This document shows positions 56,339 through 64,000 of a stretch of DNA of 64,000 bases, one piece after another. The position numbers and the translations under genes were made by a program. The notes beneath the pieces were generated by a model. That model saw nothing but the letters and a program-made list of their open reading frames with translations, searched no databases and was not told the DNA's origin. Position 1 is the stretch's first letter. Every line of letters begins with the position of its first letter. The DNA comes from Phocaeicola plebeius DSM 17135. GTDB taxonomy: Bacteria > Bacteroidota > Bacteroidia > Bacteroidales > Bacteroidaceae. The stretch lies in NCBI RefSeq assembly GCF_000187895.1, contig NZ_DS990133.1, positions 186,001 to 250,000 on the forward strand. The letters run 5' to 3'.

Positions 56339-58737
56339 AAAAAGCAGCATCATTTCTTATCCGACTTTTTCAACAGCTTCTGAGCCGGATAGTCAAAATC
56401 GGAAAACAGTGCATAAGCTGGTATGTACATACTTTCCGCAAATTGCCATGGTATGGGCGTACCGGAATGGGAATCCTGACCGGCATTGGCATGCTCATCG
56501 TCTTACTGGTCATGATTGACCTCAATTTCTTGTGGCTGTTCGGAAAATCACCGAGCATGTTTAACATCAAAGAGCCTATACAGCACATCGCCTCCGAGAT
56601 TTACAGTGCCGACGGAAAACTGATTGGAAAATTCTATTCAGAAAACCGTACACCGGTGGAATACAAGGATATTTCTCCGATACTGGTCAAGACGCTGGTC
56701 TGCACGGAGGACGAACGCTTTTACAAACATTTCGGTATCGACTTTGAAGGAGTATTTGCTGCCGCCAAAGACTACGTGGCTCACGGAACGGCACGCGGAG
56801 CCAGTACCATCACTCAGCAGCTGGTCAAAAACCTGTTCAAGGTACGTTCACAATACTCTACCGGACTTTTAGGACATATTCCCGGAGTAAAACTGCTGAT
56901 TATGAAGGCCAAGGAATGGGTTACAGCAGTCAAGATTGAAATGCTGTACAGCAAGGAAGAGATTCTGACCATGTATTTCAATACAGTAGACTTCGGAAGT
57001 AACGCATTTGGTATCAAGACGGCCTGTCATACCTATTTCAATACGACTCCCGATAAAATTACCGTAGAACAAGCTGCCACACTTATCGGTCTGCTGAAAG
57101 CTACGACTTATTATAATCCTAAAATCAACCCGAAGAACAGTCTTTCACGACGGAATGTGGTATTGGGAAAGCTCTATGAACACCATGTACTGAACAAGCA
57201 TCAGCTGGATTCCATCCGGAAACTTCCCACCATTCTGAAATTCAAGCAGGAGAATTATTACACTGGTCCGGCACTCTATTTCCGCGAAGCCATAGCCAAT
57301 GAACTGAAGGAATGGTGCAAAGAAAATAATACAGACCTCTATGGCGACGGACTGAAAATTTATACCACACTCGACAGCCGGATGCAGCAATATGCCGAAG
57401 AAGCTGTCAACCGTCAGATGCGTGAAGTACAGAAACGGTTTGATGCACATTGGGGTACACAGGCTCCGTGGCGGGACCGGAATGGAGAAGAAATTCCTCG
57501 CTTCATCGAAGAACTGGCCGAAAAGATACCGGCCTACCAGTATCTGTCCCATAAATACGGCAACCAGACTGATTCCATCACCTACTACCTGAACCAGCCA
57601 CATCGTTGCAAGGTCTTCGACTATGACCTCGGACAAAAAGATACCCTACTCAGCACCATGGACTCTATCCGCTACATGGAACGCTTCATGCACTGCGGAT
57701 TTGTAGCCATCGCTCCGCATACGGGAGAAGTAAAGGCATGGGTAGGCGACATCAATTTCCAATCTTGGAAATACGATAAGGTGTTGTCCAAGCGTCAGCC
57801 CGGCTCTACCTTCAAACTCTTTGTCTATACGGAAGCCATGAACCAGGGATTATCTCCCTGCGACCTGCGTGTGGATGAAAACATTCCCTGGGAAGTGGAA
57901 GAAAATGGAGAAAAGAAACTCTGGATGCCTCACAATGCCAATGGAGGTGCCACTCTCGATACCATGTCACTGAAAATGGCGTTTGCCCAATCGGTCAACA
58001 CCATTGCTGCCAACATAGCCCATGAAGTAGGCATTCACCAGATAGCCACTACTGCACACCGCATGGGCATCCAGACCAAACTGGAAGAAACACCGGCCCT
58101 CAGCCTGGGAGCTTCTGACGTATCGCTATTGGAGCTGGTTTCTGCATACGGCACCGTAGTGAACGATGGAGAAGCCATTCAGCCCATACTGATTACCCGT
58201 GTAGAAAATAAGGATGGAAAAGTTATCTACCAGAAAGAGGCCGAAACGACCCAGGCCATTCCTTACGCCAGTGCCTATCTTATGCAACAGATGTTACGAG
58301 GTGGACTGACTTGCCCGAAAGGAACTTCACAAGCGCTCTGGCGTTTCCGCATCTTTGATAAAGGTACGGAGTTCGGCGGGAAGACCGGTACCTCTTCCAA
58401 TCACTCCGATGCCTGGTTTGTGGGTATCAGTCCCAACCTGGTAGGAGGAGCCTGGGTAGGCGGAGAGTACCGCAGCATTCATTTCCGCACAGGCGAACTA
58501 GGGCAAGGCAGTCGCACCGCACTGCCCGTATTCGGCTATTTCATGGAAAAAGTATTGGCCAATCCGGAGCTTGCCGCACTTTATGCCAAGAAATTCCCAA
58601 GTCCTAAAGAAAAGCTGGACCGTTCATGGGATTGTAATGACTATTTCCCTCACTACTGTGACAGCGATTCCATTTATGCAACTTTAAAGGATTCCTTACA
58701 ATTTGAAACCAATGATGAACTGAGTCCCACAGAATAG
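56335..58737 (+). CDS. Class A penicillin-binding protein (PBP1a-type)
   Basis: Peptidoglycan synthase of about 800 residues, anchored by one N-terminal membrane helix (GILTGIGMLIVLLVMIDLNFLWLFG). The glycosyltransferase domain has the catalytic Glu in EDERFYKHFGIDFEG and RGASTITQQLVKNLF. The transpeptidase domain has the active Ser in PGSTFKLFVY, the SVN motif in SVNTIAANIA and KTGTSSNHSDAWF. The ATG at 56335 overlaps the nudC stop as ATGA; an earlier ATG at 56317 is less likely. It builds and cross-links cell wall and is a beta-lactam target. Confidence 0.95.
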   Translation: MKKAASFLIRLFQQLLSRIVKIGKQCISWYVHTFRKLPWYGRTGMGILTGIGMLIVLLVMIDLNFLWLFGKSPSMFNIKEPIQHIASEIYSADGKLIGKFYSENRTPVEYKDISPILVKTLVCTEDERFYKHFGIDFEGVFAAAKDYVAHGTARGASTITQQLVKNLFKVRSQYSTGLLGHIPGVKLLIMKAKEWVTAVKIEMLYSKEEILTMYFNTVDFGSNAFGIKTACHTYFNTTPDKITVEQAATLIGLLKATTYYNPKINPKNSLSRRNVVLGKLYEHHVLNKHQLDSIRKLPTILKFKQENYYTGPALYFREAIANELKEWCKENNTDLYGDGLKIYTTLDSRMQQYAEEAVNRQMREVQKRFDAHWGTQAPWRDRNGEEIPRFIEELAEKIPAYQYLSHKYGNQTDSITYYLNQPHRCKVFDYDLGQKDTLLSTMDSIRYMERFMHCGFVAIAPHTGEVKAWVGDINFQSWKYDKVLSKRQPGSTFKLFVYTEAMNQGLSPCDLRVDENIPWEVEENGEKKLWMPHNANGGATLDTMSLKMAFAQSVNTIAANIAHEVGIHQIATTAHRMGIQTKLEETPALSLGASDVSLLELVSAYGTVVNDGEAIQPILITRVENKDGKVIYQKEAETTQAIPYASAYLMQQMLRGGLTCPKGTSQALWRFRIFDKGTEFGGKTGTSSNHSDAWFVGISPNLVGGAWVGGEYRSIHFRTGELGQGSRTALPVFGYFMEKVLANPELAALYAKKFPSPKEKLDRSWDCNDYFPHYCDSDSIYATLKDSLQFETNDELSPTE

Positions 58738-58763
58738 AAGTATAATTTTATTTATAAATCTCT

Positions 58764-58821
58764 ATCCTGTCATTAAATTTATCTTATTTCTGTAAGATAA
58801 TTTAATGACAGGATTTTTATT
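58764..58821 (+). terminator. Terminator after the penicillin-binding-protein gene
   Basis: A 22-bp stem with one bulged T (58764-58786 with 58793-58814), arms beginning ATCCTGTCATTAAAT, a 6-base loop and a T-rich tail. Confidence 0.9.
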
Positions 58822-58908
58822 TTTTATACTGAAATTTGTCATGAGGAATAAAATTTCAAAAGGCATTATTTAAATCAAATAAATCTTAACAAAAAAAAGA
58901 ATTGCTTT

Positions 58909-59877
58909 ATGAAACAAATCTTTTTCATCATTATTTCAGTATTATCATATACTGCACTGAGTGCACAAACATATTTACCTACTACAAAAAATAGTAATGC
59001 ACATAATGATTATTTTCTAAAAGGAAAACCAGAAAGCCTTTATCATCGAACATTCGAACTATCAAAAGATTCACTAACCGGAGAAATTATTATAGGTAAA
59101 GAATTTGATTCTCTCTCAGACTCTTCTTTTCGTATTTATTTTACAAACGACGGAGATGTACAAGAATTTCATCATATATACAATGGCACATCCTCTACTT
59201 CATTGCGTTACTTTTATGATCCAGAAAAACGATACTGTGTCTTACAAACCTATTTAAATTCTCCAGAATCATATCAAAGAAACTGGATAGAAAATTACCA
59301 AAGTTCAGATAACACTCAAAGTAATGTGTACAACCTCATACAAGAAGAATATTATATGTCCGACTTTGGAGACTCACTTCTTCTTACAAATCGTGACACA
59401 ATTCTCTGCATTGAAAAAGATGGCATTTTTTTATCTTATTTCTTTTATAACACAAATAGTCAATGTGATAATTATCCTGCAAAAGACAGTCTCTATTATG
59501 CACAATACATAGATAGTTGTCGCAATAACGTTCTTCCTCAATACAGAACTATTAACCTATACAACGAACAAGAGCAAATTGTAACTCAAATAGAATATAC
59601 GCCAATCAGTAAGCAACCATCTTACATGGAATATTATTACTACAATGAACAAGGGCTTTTAATCTCACATAAAAGATTGACTTATATAACATTCGATGAA
59701 TTCGGAGAATACGTATACAGCCATGAGCCGCAATCCGACATATTCCGATACGAGTATCCTGATAATTCCATTGACGAACAAGGAAACTGGACCAAGAGAT
59801 ATGTATTCCGTCAATTCCGTAAAGAAAAGGAGCAACCACTCTACCTGGAATGCCGACAAATCGATTATATAAAATAA
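58909..59877 (+). CDS. Exported protein of unknown function
   Basis: Protein of 322 residues with signal peptide (MKQIFFIIISVLSYTALSAQ). The mature part is rich in Tyr, Ser and Asn and beta-strand-like (FRIYFTNDGDVQEFHHIYNG, MEYYYYNEQGLLISHKRLTY). The latter has the look of single YD/RHS-like or MORN-like strand repeats, but not enough to name a family. Base composition is visibly more AT-rich than in the genes before it. It stands 18 bp before the VanX-like gene. Confidence 0.65.
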   Translation: MKQIFFIIISVLSYTALSAQTYLPTTKNSNAHNDYFLKGKPESLYHRTFELSKDSLTGEIIIGKEFDSLSDSSFRIYFTNDGDVQEFHHIYNGTSSTSLRYFYDPEKRYCVLQTYLNSPESYQRNWIENYQSSDNTQSNVYNLIQEEYYMSDFGDSLLLTNRDTILCIEKDGIFLSYFFYNTNSQCDNYPAKDSLYYAQYIDSCRNNVLPQYRTINLYNEQEQIVTQIEYTPISKQPSYMEYYYYNEQGLLISHKRLTYITFDEFGEYVYSHEPQSDIFRYEYPDNSIDEQGNWTKRYVFRQFRKEKEQPLYLECRQIDYIK

Positions 59878-59895
59878 ACTCACTCCATTTATAAT

Positions 59896-60582
59896 ATGAA
59901 AAAACTGACCATTACCTTAATTACCTTGTTGTTTTCCTTTGTCACAGGAACAGCACAGCCAGAAAGTTTATCAGCCAGACACATGCAACAAAGAGGACTT
60001 ATAAACATCCAATCTCTCGACCCTAATATTCTGGTAGATTTAATGTATGCCAAAGCTGATAACTTTGTTGGAAGAATTTTATATACAGATCTTAAAGAAG
60101 CGTATTTACATCCTGAAGCAGCCAACGCACTCATAAAGGCACAAAAACTGCTAAAAGCTATTCACCCTTCATATAGACTCATAGTATACGATGCTACACG
60201 TCCGATGTCCATCCAGCAACAAATGTGGGATACCGTAAAAGGAACTCCTTCCGAAAATTACGTTTCCGACCCTGCCAACAAAGGAGGCACACATAATTAT
60301 GGTTTTGCTGTCGATGTGAGTATATACGATACCTTACGCAAAGATACCATTCCAATGGGGGTAAAGGTGGATCATCTGTATAGCGAATCGAATATTGACA
60401 AAGAAGACCAGCTGGTACTGACCGGAAAAATCTCAGCTGAAGCAAAAAGCAATAGAGAACTCTTACGATACGTAATGACACAGTCCGGTTATCATACGTT
60501 GTGTTCCGAATTCTGGCACTTCAACTACAAAGGATACAACCGTGACTGGCTGACAGCCCATGGTTACCAAGCTATTCCATAA
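59896..60582 (+). CDS. D-alanyl-D-alanine dipeptidase, VanX/M15D-like
   Basis: Exported zinc peptidase of 228 residues with signal peptide (MKKLTITLITLLFSFVTGTAQ). The first zinc ligands are in KGGTHNYGFAVDVS (His and Asp of SxHxxGxAxD), and the catalytic Glu and third ligand in SEFWHFNYKGY. The segment YDATRPMSIQQQMWD, with Arg, is the family's substrate-binding motif. Related enzymes hydrolyse D-Ala-D-Ala, either for nutrition or, in VanX, for glycopeptide resistance. No vanH/vanA genes are present, so a housekeeping cell-wall role is more likely. Confidence 0.9.
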   Translation: MKKLTITLITLLFSFVTGTAQPESLSARHMQQRGLINIQSLDPNILVDLMYAKADNFVGRILYTDLKEAYLHPEAANALIKAQKLLKAIHPSYRLIVYDATRPMSIQQQMWDTVKGTPSENYVSDPANKGGTHNYGFAVDVSIYDTLRKDTIPMGVKVDHLYSESNIDKEDQLVLTGKISAEAKSNRELLRYVMTQSGYHTLCSEFWHFNYKGYNRDWLTAHGYQAIP

Positions 60583-60627
60583 ACTTCAAAACAGACTCTT
60601 TTTATCTCACCCTAAAATCTCTACAAT

Positions 60628-62253
60628 ATGCTACGTATCATCGTCTTACTTTTCTTCACACTTTTCACGCTGAACGGACAGGCGCAGTTCTGGAAAAAAA
60701 GCAGAATTGCAGCCATAAAAATTTATGAACGTGCCAAAAACTCTCAATGGGATTATTCCCACAAGAGAGTCCCAGACCCCGTTATAAATGCCGTAAAAAG
60801 AAATTACACACTCAAGCTAGACTCAGCCCAGCTGGCCCGTAATGCCAAATCGAAAGTTCTTTCTTCCTCGCCTGCACAGCCGTCACAGCCAAAGGAAGAA
60901 AAAACTCCTCCGGCAACTCCACGTTCCACCGTACAACGGAAAAAGACAAACAAGAATGTACACGAGAAAGTGTTGAACCGCTTTTTGTCTTATGTGAAAA
61001 TTGAAAGCCAATCGGTCGATACACCCGACTTCAACGCATTTCCCATGACAGAAGGACAGAAAAAAATAGCCACTTTCCTAGCAAATGAAATACAGTCCTT
61101 CGGTGGAAAAAATGTAGAAGTAACAGTAAGTAAGGACTTCTATGTATATGTAAAAATTCCCTCCAACCTGTCTGACTCCCAAAACAAGACAGTACCCAAC
61201 TTGTTTTTTACAGCCCATCTGGATGTTACCCCCGAAGCACCAGGGAAAGGTATCAACCCCATTGTGCACACCAATTATCCAGGAGGAGACCTTACTCTTT
61301 CACCAGGTATCGTACTCAGCCCCTCTTCACCAGCCGGAGCGCGCCTGAACGAACTGAAGGGAAAGACCATCGTCACCACCGATGGGACAACCCTGCTCGG
61401 AGCTGACGACAAAGCGGGATGCACCATTCTTGTCACACTGATAGAAGAACTGGTGAACAATCCACGCATCAAGCATCCCGACCTTTTCGTCATGTTTTCA
61501 CAAAACGAAGATATCGGCCGAGCAGCCTATCGTTATGACCCAGCGGTGTTTGGCACAAAACCCGACATTGTCATTGACGTAGATGGAGGAGAACCTGGTG
61601 TTTTCTCGGCAGAGAATTTTACGGCAGCCGGACAGACATTTTATTTCAAAGGAAACAAGGCACACCCCGGAGACGGACTCAAAAGCCAATATGCTGATGC
61701 CCTTACTGCCGCCGCCTATTTCATGGGTGCGATTCCTCCTTCCGTACATCCCAGTGCCAGTTCCGGCAAACAAGGATACTTACATTGCTATGCATGTGAA
61801 CACCCTGTTGACGCATCTGGGAAAATAATTGAAGAAGATTATATTGCCAAATACCGCATCCGCTATTTTGACAAACAAGAAGGTGATACACTAAGAACTT
61901 ACCTGCATAATGCCTTCCAAAAGACCTGTAAAGCTTTTCCATTTGTGAAAATTACCCCATCGGAAGAAGTAAAACAATACGATAACATAGCTTATACAAT
62001 GTACAAGCATACCCCAGAAATCATCCAAAAAGCCGCTTTGAAAGAAGGGCTGCCAATGGTTGCCAAAAGTGAACGTGGAGGAACGACTTCTTCCATGCTG
62101 GTCACTACCGGAGCTCTTCCAGGCGGTCCTTGCATCTATTCCGGTCAACAAGCTGCACATAGTTGTATGGAATGGTGCTGCATTGAAGATCTTACATTGA
62201 TAGTACAAGTATTAAAGAATATCATCGAAGAAACATTAAAATACGAAAAATAG
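60628..62253 (+). CDS. Exported M20 peptidase, PepT-like with N-terminal extension
   Basis: Protein of 541 residues. A signal peptide (MLRIIVLLFFTLFTLNGQAQF) is followed by a basic, Pro-rich stretch (about 25-115) absent from cytoplasmic PepT. The peptidase follows, with metal and catalytic motifs FFTAHLDVTPEAPGKG, TLLGADDKAGC, MFSQNEDIG and VIDVDGGEPGVF. The final His motif is in GQQAAHSCMEW. In PepT the third motif is EEIG; here it reads EDIG, keeping the likely base but changing the second acidic residue. PepT removes N-terminal residues from tripeptides; secretion here suggests periplasmic peptide processing. Confidence 0.85.
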   Translation: MLRIIVLLFFTLFTLNGQAQFWKKSRIAAIKIYERAKNSQWDYSHKRVPDPVINAVKRNYTLKLDSAQLARNAKSKVLSSSPAQPSQPKEEKTPPATPRSTVQRKKTNKNVHEKVLNRFLSYVKIESQSVDTPDFNAFPMTEGQKKIATFLANEIQSFGGKNVEVTVSKDFYVYVKIPSNLSDSQNKTVPNLFFTAHLDVTPEAPGKGINPIVHTNYPGGDLTLSPGIVLSPSSPAGARLNELKGKTIVTTDGTTLLGADDKAGCTILVTLIEELVNNPRIKHPDLFVMFSQNEDIGRAAYRYDPAVFGTKPDIVIDVDGGEPGVFSAENFTAAGQTFYFKGNKAHPGDGLKSQYADALTAAAYFMGAIPPSVHPSASSGKQGYLHCYACEHPVDASGKIIEEDYIAKYRIRYFDKQEGDTLRTYLHNAFQKTCKAFPFVKITPSEEVKQYDNIAYTMYKHTPEIIQKAALKEGLPMVAKSERGGTTSSMLVTTGALPGGPCIYSGQQAAHSCMEWCCIEDLTLIVQVLKNIIEETLKYEK

Positions 62254-62291
62254 GAAACTTGCGATTAACCAATTATTATCCACCTAAAAAT

Positions 62292-62483
62292 ATGAGCCAT
62301 GAAAAATCAATTCTTTTTATCCTAGTCACCTTGACAGCAGTTGGTGTATACGGAGTATCAAACTTGATCGATACCAATGTTCCCCCTACAGGCTTCCCAT
62401 CAAGTCTGCTTGCTGTGGAGAAAGAAAAGCCATACGCAACCTCACTATTATCCAAAGAGAAGAATAACTCAATCTCAACATGA
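62292..62483 (+). CDS. Small membrane or secreted protein of unknown function
   Basis: Protein of about 63 residues with one hydrophobic N-terminal segment (SILFILVTLTAVGVYGVSNLI) and a short polar tail. The ATG at 62292 is preferred; the frame can be extended to 62259. It lies 38 bp after the PepT-like gene. It could be a secreted peptide of the kind common in Bacteroides, but no motif such as NVEALA is present. Coding status is uncertain. Confidence 0.45.
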   Translation: MSHEKSILFILVTLTAVGVYGVSNLIDTNVPPTGFPSSLLAVEKEKPYATSLLSKEKNNSIST

Positions 62484-62534
62484 AATTCTGCAAATAACAA
62501 AATAATACCTTACGGAAATAAAGATAAAAATTGT

Positions 62535-63194
62535 ATGAAAAAATTCGTTATTGCACTCCTTCTACTCACCGTTTCTCTGCTAGAACTAAAATCTCAGCAA
62601 CCTCCTTTTTTTTGGAGAGAAGGACACAATTTTGGCATAAATGCTGGATACAAGAAGCTCTCTTTAAATTGCGGAGATTTTGAAGCTGGATTCGTAGAAA
62701 TATCTTGCTTTATGAGACCATCACTCGGATGGGAATTTACAACCAAATTTGAATATGGGCCCAACTATCTAAGCTTTTCCCCAAGCGGCTTGATTGGGCT
62801 CCCTTTCTGGGCCTATTCATCCAGTCACGGAGGAGATAGTGACTCCAATGCCCTTGGAGCAATCTTATCAGTTGCTTCTGCCAAACTTCCTATCTATATT
62901 ATGGATTGGCTCGAAGTTTGTCCATACTGGGATATACTTAAATTTTCCAAATTATATAAATCCAAGAAATTTAGAGTAAACGGAGATTTAGGACTACAGA
63001 TTAAGCTATATCCCTTTTGTACAATTCCTAAAATAAGTACTTTTTTTATTAGTGGCTTTTGTCTGTATAACTTCGCCTACAAAAAAGATCCTTCAGCATA
63101 CAACAATGAACCATGGAGTAACCAAAGAAAAAGATCAAACAAATCACCATTTTTCGGATATTCTTATGGTGCAACCATTGGATGCTATTTTTAA
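62535..63194 (+). CDS. Exported protein of unknown function, possible outer-membrane barrel
   Basis: Protein of 219 residues with signal peptide (MKKFVIALLLLTVSLLELKSQ). The mature part begins NFGINAGYKKLSLNCGDF and ends with an aromatic residue in YSYGATIGCYF, with alternating polar and aromatic residues as in small beta-barrels. I do not recognise the family. It is AT-rich, like the genes around it. Confidence 0.6.
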   Translation: MKKFVIALLLLTVSLLELKSQQPPFFWREGHNFGINAGYKKLSLNCGDFEAGFVEISCFMRPSLGWEFTTKFEYGPNYLSFSPSGLIGLPFWAYSSSHGGDSDSNALGAILSVASAKLPIYIMDWLEVCPYWDILKFSKLYKSKKFRVNGDLGLQIKLYPFCTIPKISTFFISGFCLYNFAYKKDPSAYNNEPWSNQRKRSNKSPFFGYSYGATIGCYF

Positions 63195-63226
63195 TGACAT
63201 TATCTCTAACTAAAACATATTCAAAC

Positions 63227-63589
63227 ATGAAAAAGATTTTTATCTTAACCTTTGCTCTATTCGGTTCAATGGTATTTTTATCATTTTCAAGCAACCACCT
63301 CGAAACAAAACATGCCAAAGAGGAATCAGAATGTAACTGTAATAACGTTATCACAGAGTCAGATGGCAAATGTACATGTGGTGGAGATTTATTTTTAAGT
63401 TATACCACATGCTTTAACTGGGTACGCTGTCCACTTAACTGTAAAAACGGATGGCTTTATATCGGAAAGACACGTGAAAAATGTACCGGATGCACTCCAC
63501 AGCAAAATGGGAATGGACGGGGAAGTGTAAAAGAATTTTATCCTTGCCACGTTTGTAAAAAATGCGGTAAAAAATATGTACTCGATTAA
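63227..63589 (+). CDS. Exported Cys-rich protein, possible zinc-finger-like fold
   Basis: Protein of about 120 residues with signal peptide (MKKIFILTFALFGSMVFLSFS). The mature part has 13 cysteines, many in close pairs or triplets: ECNCNN, KCTCGG, KCTGC, and PCHVCKKCGKKY near the end. The pattern recalls DnaJ-type zinc-binding repeats or a disulfide-rich protein. The start was set at MKKIF since it gives the signal sequence; the longer frame overlaps the preceding gene. Function unknown. Confidence 0.65.
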   Translation: MKKIFILTFALFGSMVFLSFSSNHLETKHAKEESECNCNNVITESDGKCTCGGDLFLSYTTCFNWVRCPLNCKNGWLYIGKTREKCTGCTPQQNGNGRGSVKEFYPCHVCKKCGKKYVLD

Positions 63590-63667
63590 GTGCTGCTATG
63601 AAAAACCGAAAGCCTTCTGCACATAATTTTCTGACAAACGATATAAGTTGCAGAAACTGAACTAAAG

Positions 63668-63710
63668 CCACTTCCTGAACCGGTCATTCAACAACGGTTC
63701 AGGCAAGTGG
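63668..63710 (+). terminator. Hairpin after the Cys-rich gene
   Basis: Arms CCACTTCCTGAACCG / CGGTTCAGGCAAGTGG with one bulged base and a loop of 12. There is no T run, so its role as a terminator is uncertain. Confidence 0.55.
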
Positions 63711-63783
63711 CCAAACAGTCTCACATAAAATACCTTGTTCTTCTATCACCTCATCCTTTTTTTCATTATCACAAAAACTTTTC

Positions 63784-63893
63784 TACGTTTCCCACCCGGA
63801 AAATGTACGTTTCACGAACGAAAAACCTATGGTTCTGCAACGGGAAACCTAGGGCTCTCTTATGAGAAGCCTAAAAAAAGACCTAACTTTTTC
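63784..63893. repeat. Array D: five palindromes with different arms at exact 22-bp spacing
   Basis: Units begin at 63784, 63806, 63828, 63850 and 63872. Their dyad centres lie at 63795.5, 63817.5, 63839.5, 63861.5 and 63883.5. The arms change from unit to unit while staying complementary: TTTCC/GGAAA-like, GTTT/AAAAC, GGTTC/GAAACC, GGCTCTC/GAGAAGCC and AAAAAG/CTTTTT. Three later units share a CC/TA edge. No other feature explains it. Confidence 0.8.
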
Positions 63894-64000
63894 CCATTTA
63901 CGGACCTGCATTTTAATTATCCCCAAATACATTTCTACAACCCATGTAGTAATTTTTTTTACACATATCTTCGATTTATAACGACAATAAATCTACTACA
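63894..64000. other. AT-rich end of the window
   Basis: No gene is seen. TATCTTCG at 63966-63973 is one base from a -7 box and could serve a gene beyond the window. Confidence 0.4.

Noticed and set aside
59896..60582. Vancomycin-resistance vanX
   Set aside because: The dipeptidase motifs fit, but there are no vanH, vanA or vanRS genes, and housekeeping dipeptidases of this family are widespread.

Overview
The window looks like chromosomal DNA from a member of the order Bacteroidales, most likely Bacteroides or Phocaeicola. The evidence is a SusC/SusD pair, BACON-domain and fimbrillin-type lipoproteins, a cfxA/cblA-type class A beta-lactamase, and repeated use of the Bacteroidetes promoter signature (-7 box TAnnTTTG, often with a TTTG -33 box 19-20 bp upstream). 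No rRNA, CRISPR array, integrase, transposase or phage gene was seen. The genus is inferred from gene content only.

Layout. 1-5785: the end of an OmpR-type response regulator, its histidine kinase, a Mg2+ P-type ATPase and an outer-membrane porin-like protein, with four 11-bp direct repeats in front of the ATPase. 5792-12997 (minus): a small glycan-utilisation locus of SusC, SusD and a GH20 beta-N-acetylhexosaminidase. 13351-19468: tRNA-Ser(UGA), mutS2, L-serine dehydratase, ogt, a HAD phosphatase, and ribosomal proteins L21 and L27. 19649-25643: a BACON/LamG lipoprotein, a class A beta-lactamase, a membrane/cytidylate-kinase-like fusion, an AraC regulator and an SDR. 25735-30400 (minus): a compact four-gene operon encoding an exported caspase-like peptidase, an ECF sigma factor, a membrane anti-sigma-like protein and an exported CHAT peptidase; a divergent unknown gene and a small lipoprotein follow. 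31702-38764: a fimbrillin-like lipoprotein, an SDR, a DUF2007 protein, SlyD, a BadF-type sugar kinase, a SIMPL protein, ribosomal protein S1 and an ABM-fold monooxygenase. 38896-46577: a ThrE-type exporter, a YgbA-like protein and a complete RND efflux operon. 46643-53228 (minus): a GNAT enzyme, an M64 peptidase, a TonB-dependent receptor broken by a one-base frameshift, a His-rich small membrane protein and a 5'-nucleotidase. 53388-63589: tex, nudC, a class A penicillin-binding protein, then AT-richer exported proteins, including a VanX-like dipeptidase, a PepT-like peptidase and a Cys-rich protein.

Two things stand out. The first is a set of four intergenic arrays (17375-17506, 35498-35607, 48577-48686, 63784-63893). 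Each is built of degenerate palindromes placed exactly 22 bp apart. Two share the core AAACGCnnnnGCGTTT and the other two have unrelated cores, so spacing and dyad symmetry are kept while sequence changes. I do not recognise this as a described element. The second is the caspase - ECF sigma - anti-sigma - CHAT operon. Its two proteases carry export signals and its anti-sigma-like protein spans the inner membrane, which suggests a protease-gated transmembrane signalling or defence circuit.

Start codons were moved downstream of the longest possible frame where the upstream part had no ATG, overlapped a promoter, or where a later start gives a signal peptide or an ATGA/TGATG junction. Function calls rest on motifs read by eye; no database search was possible.
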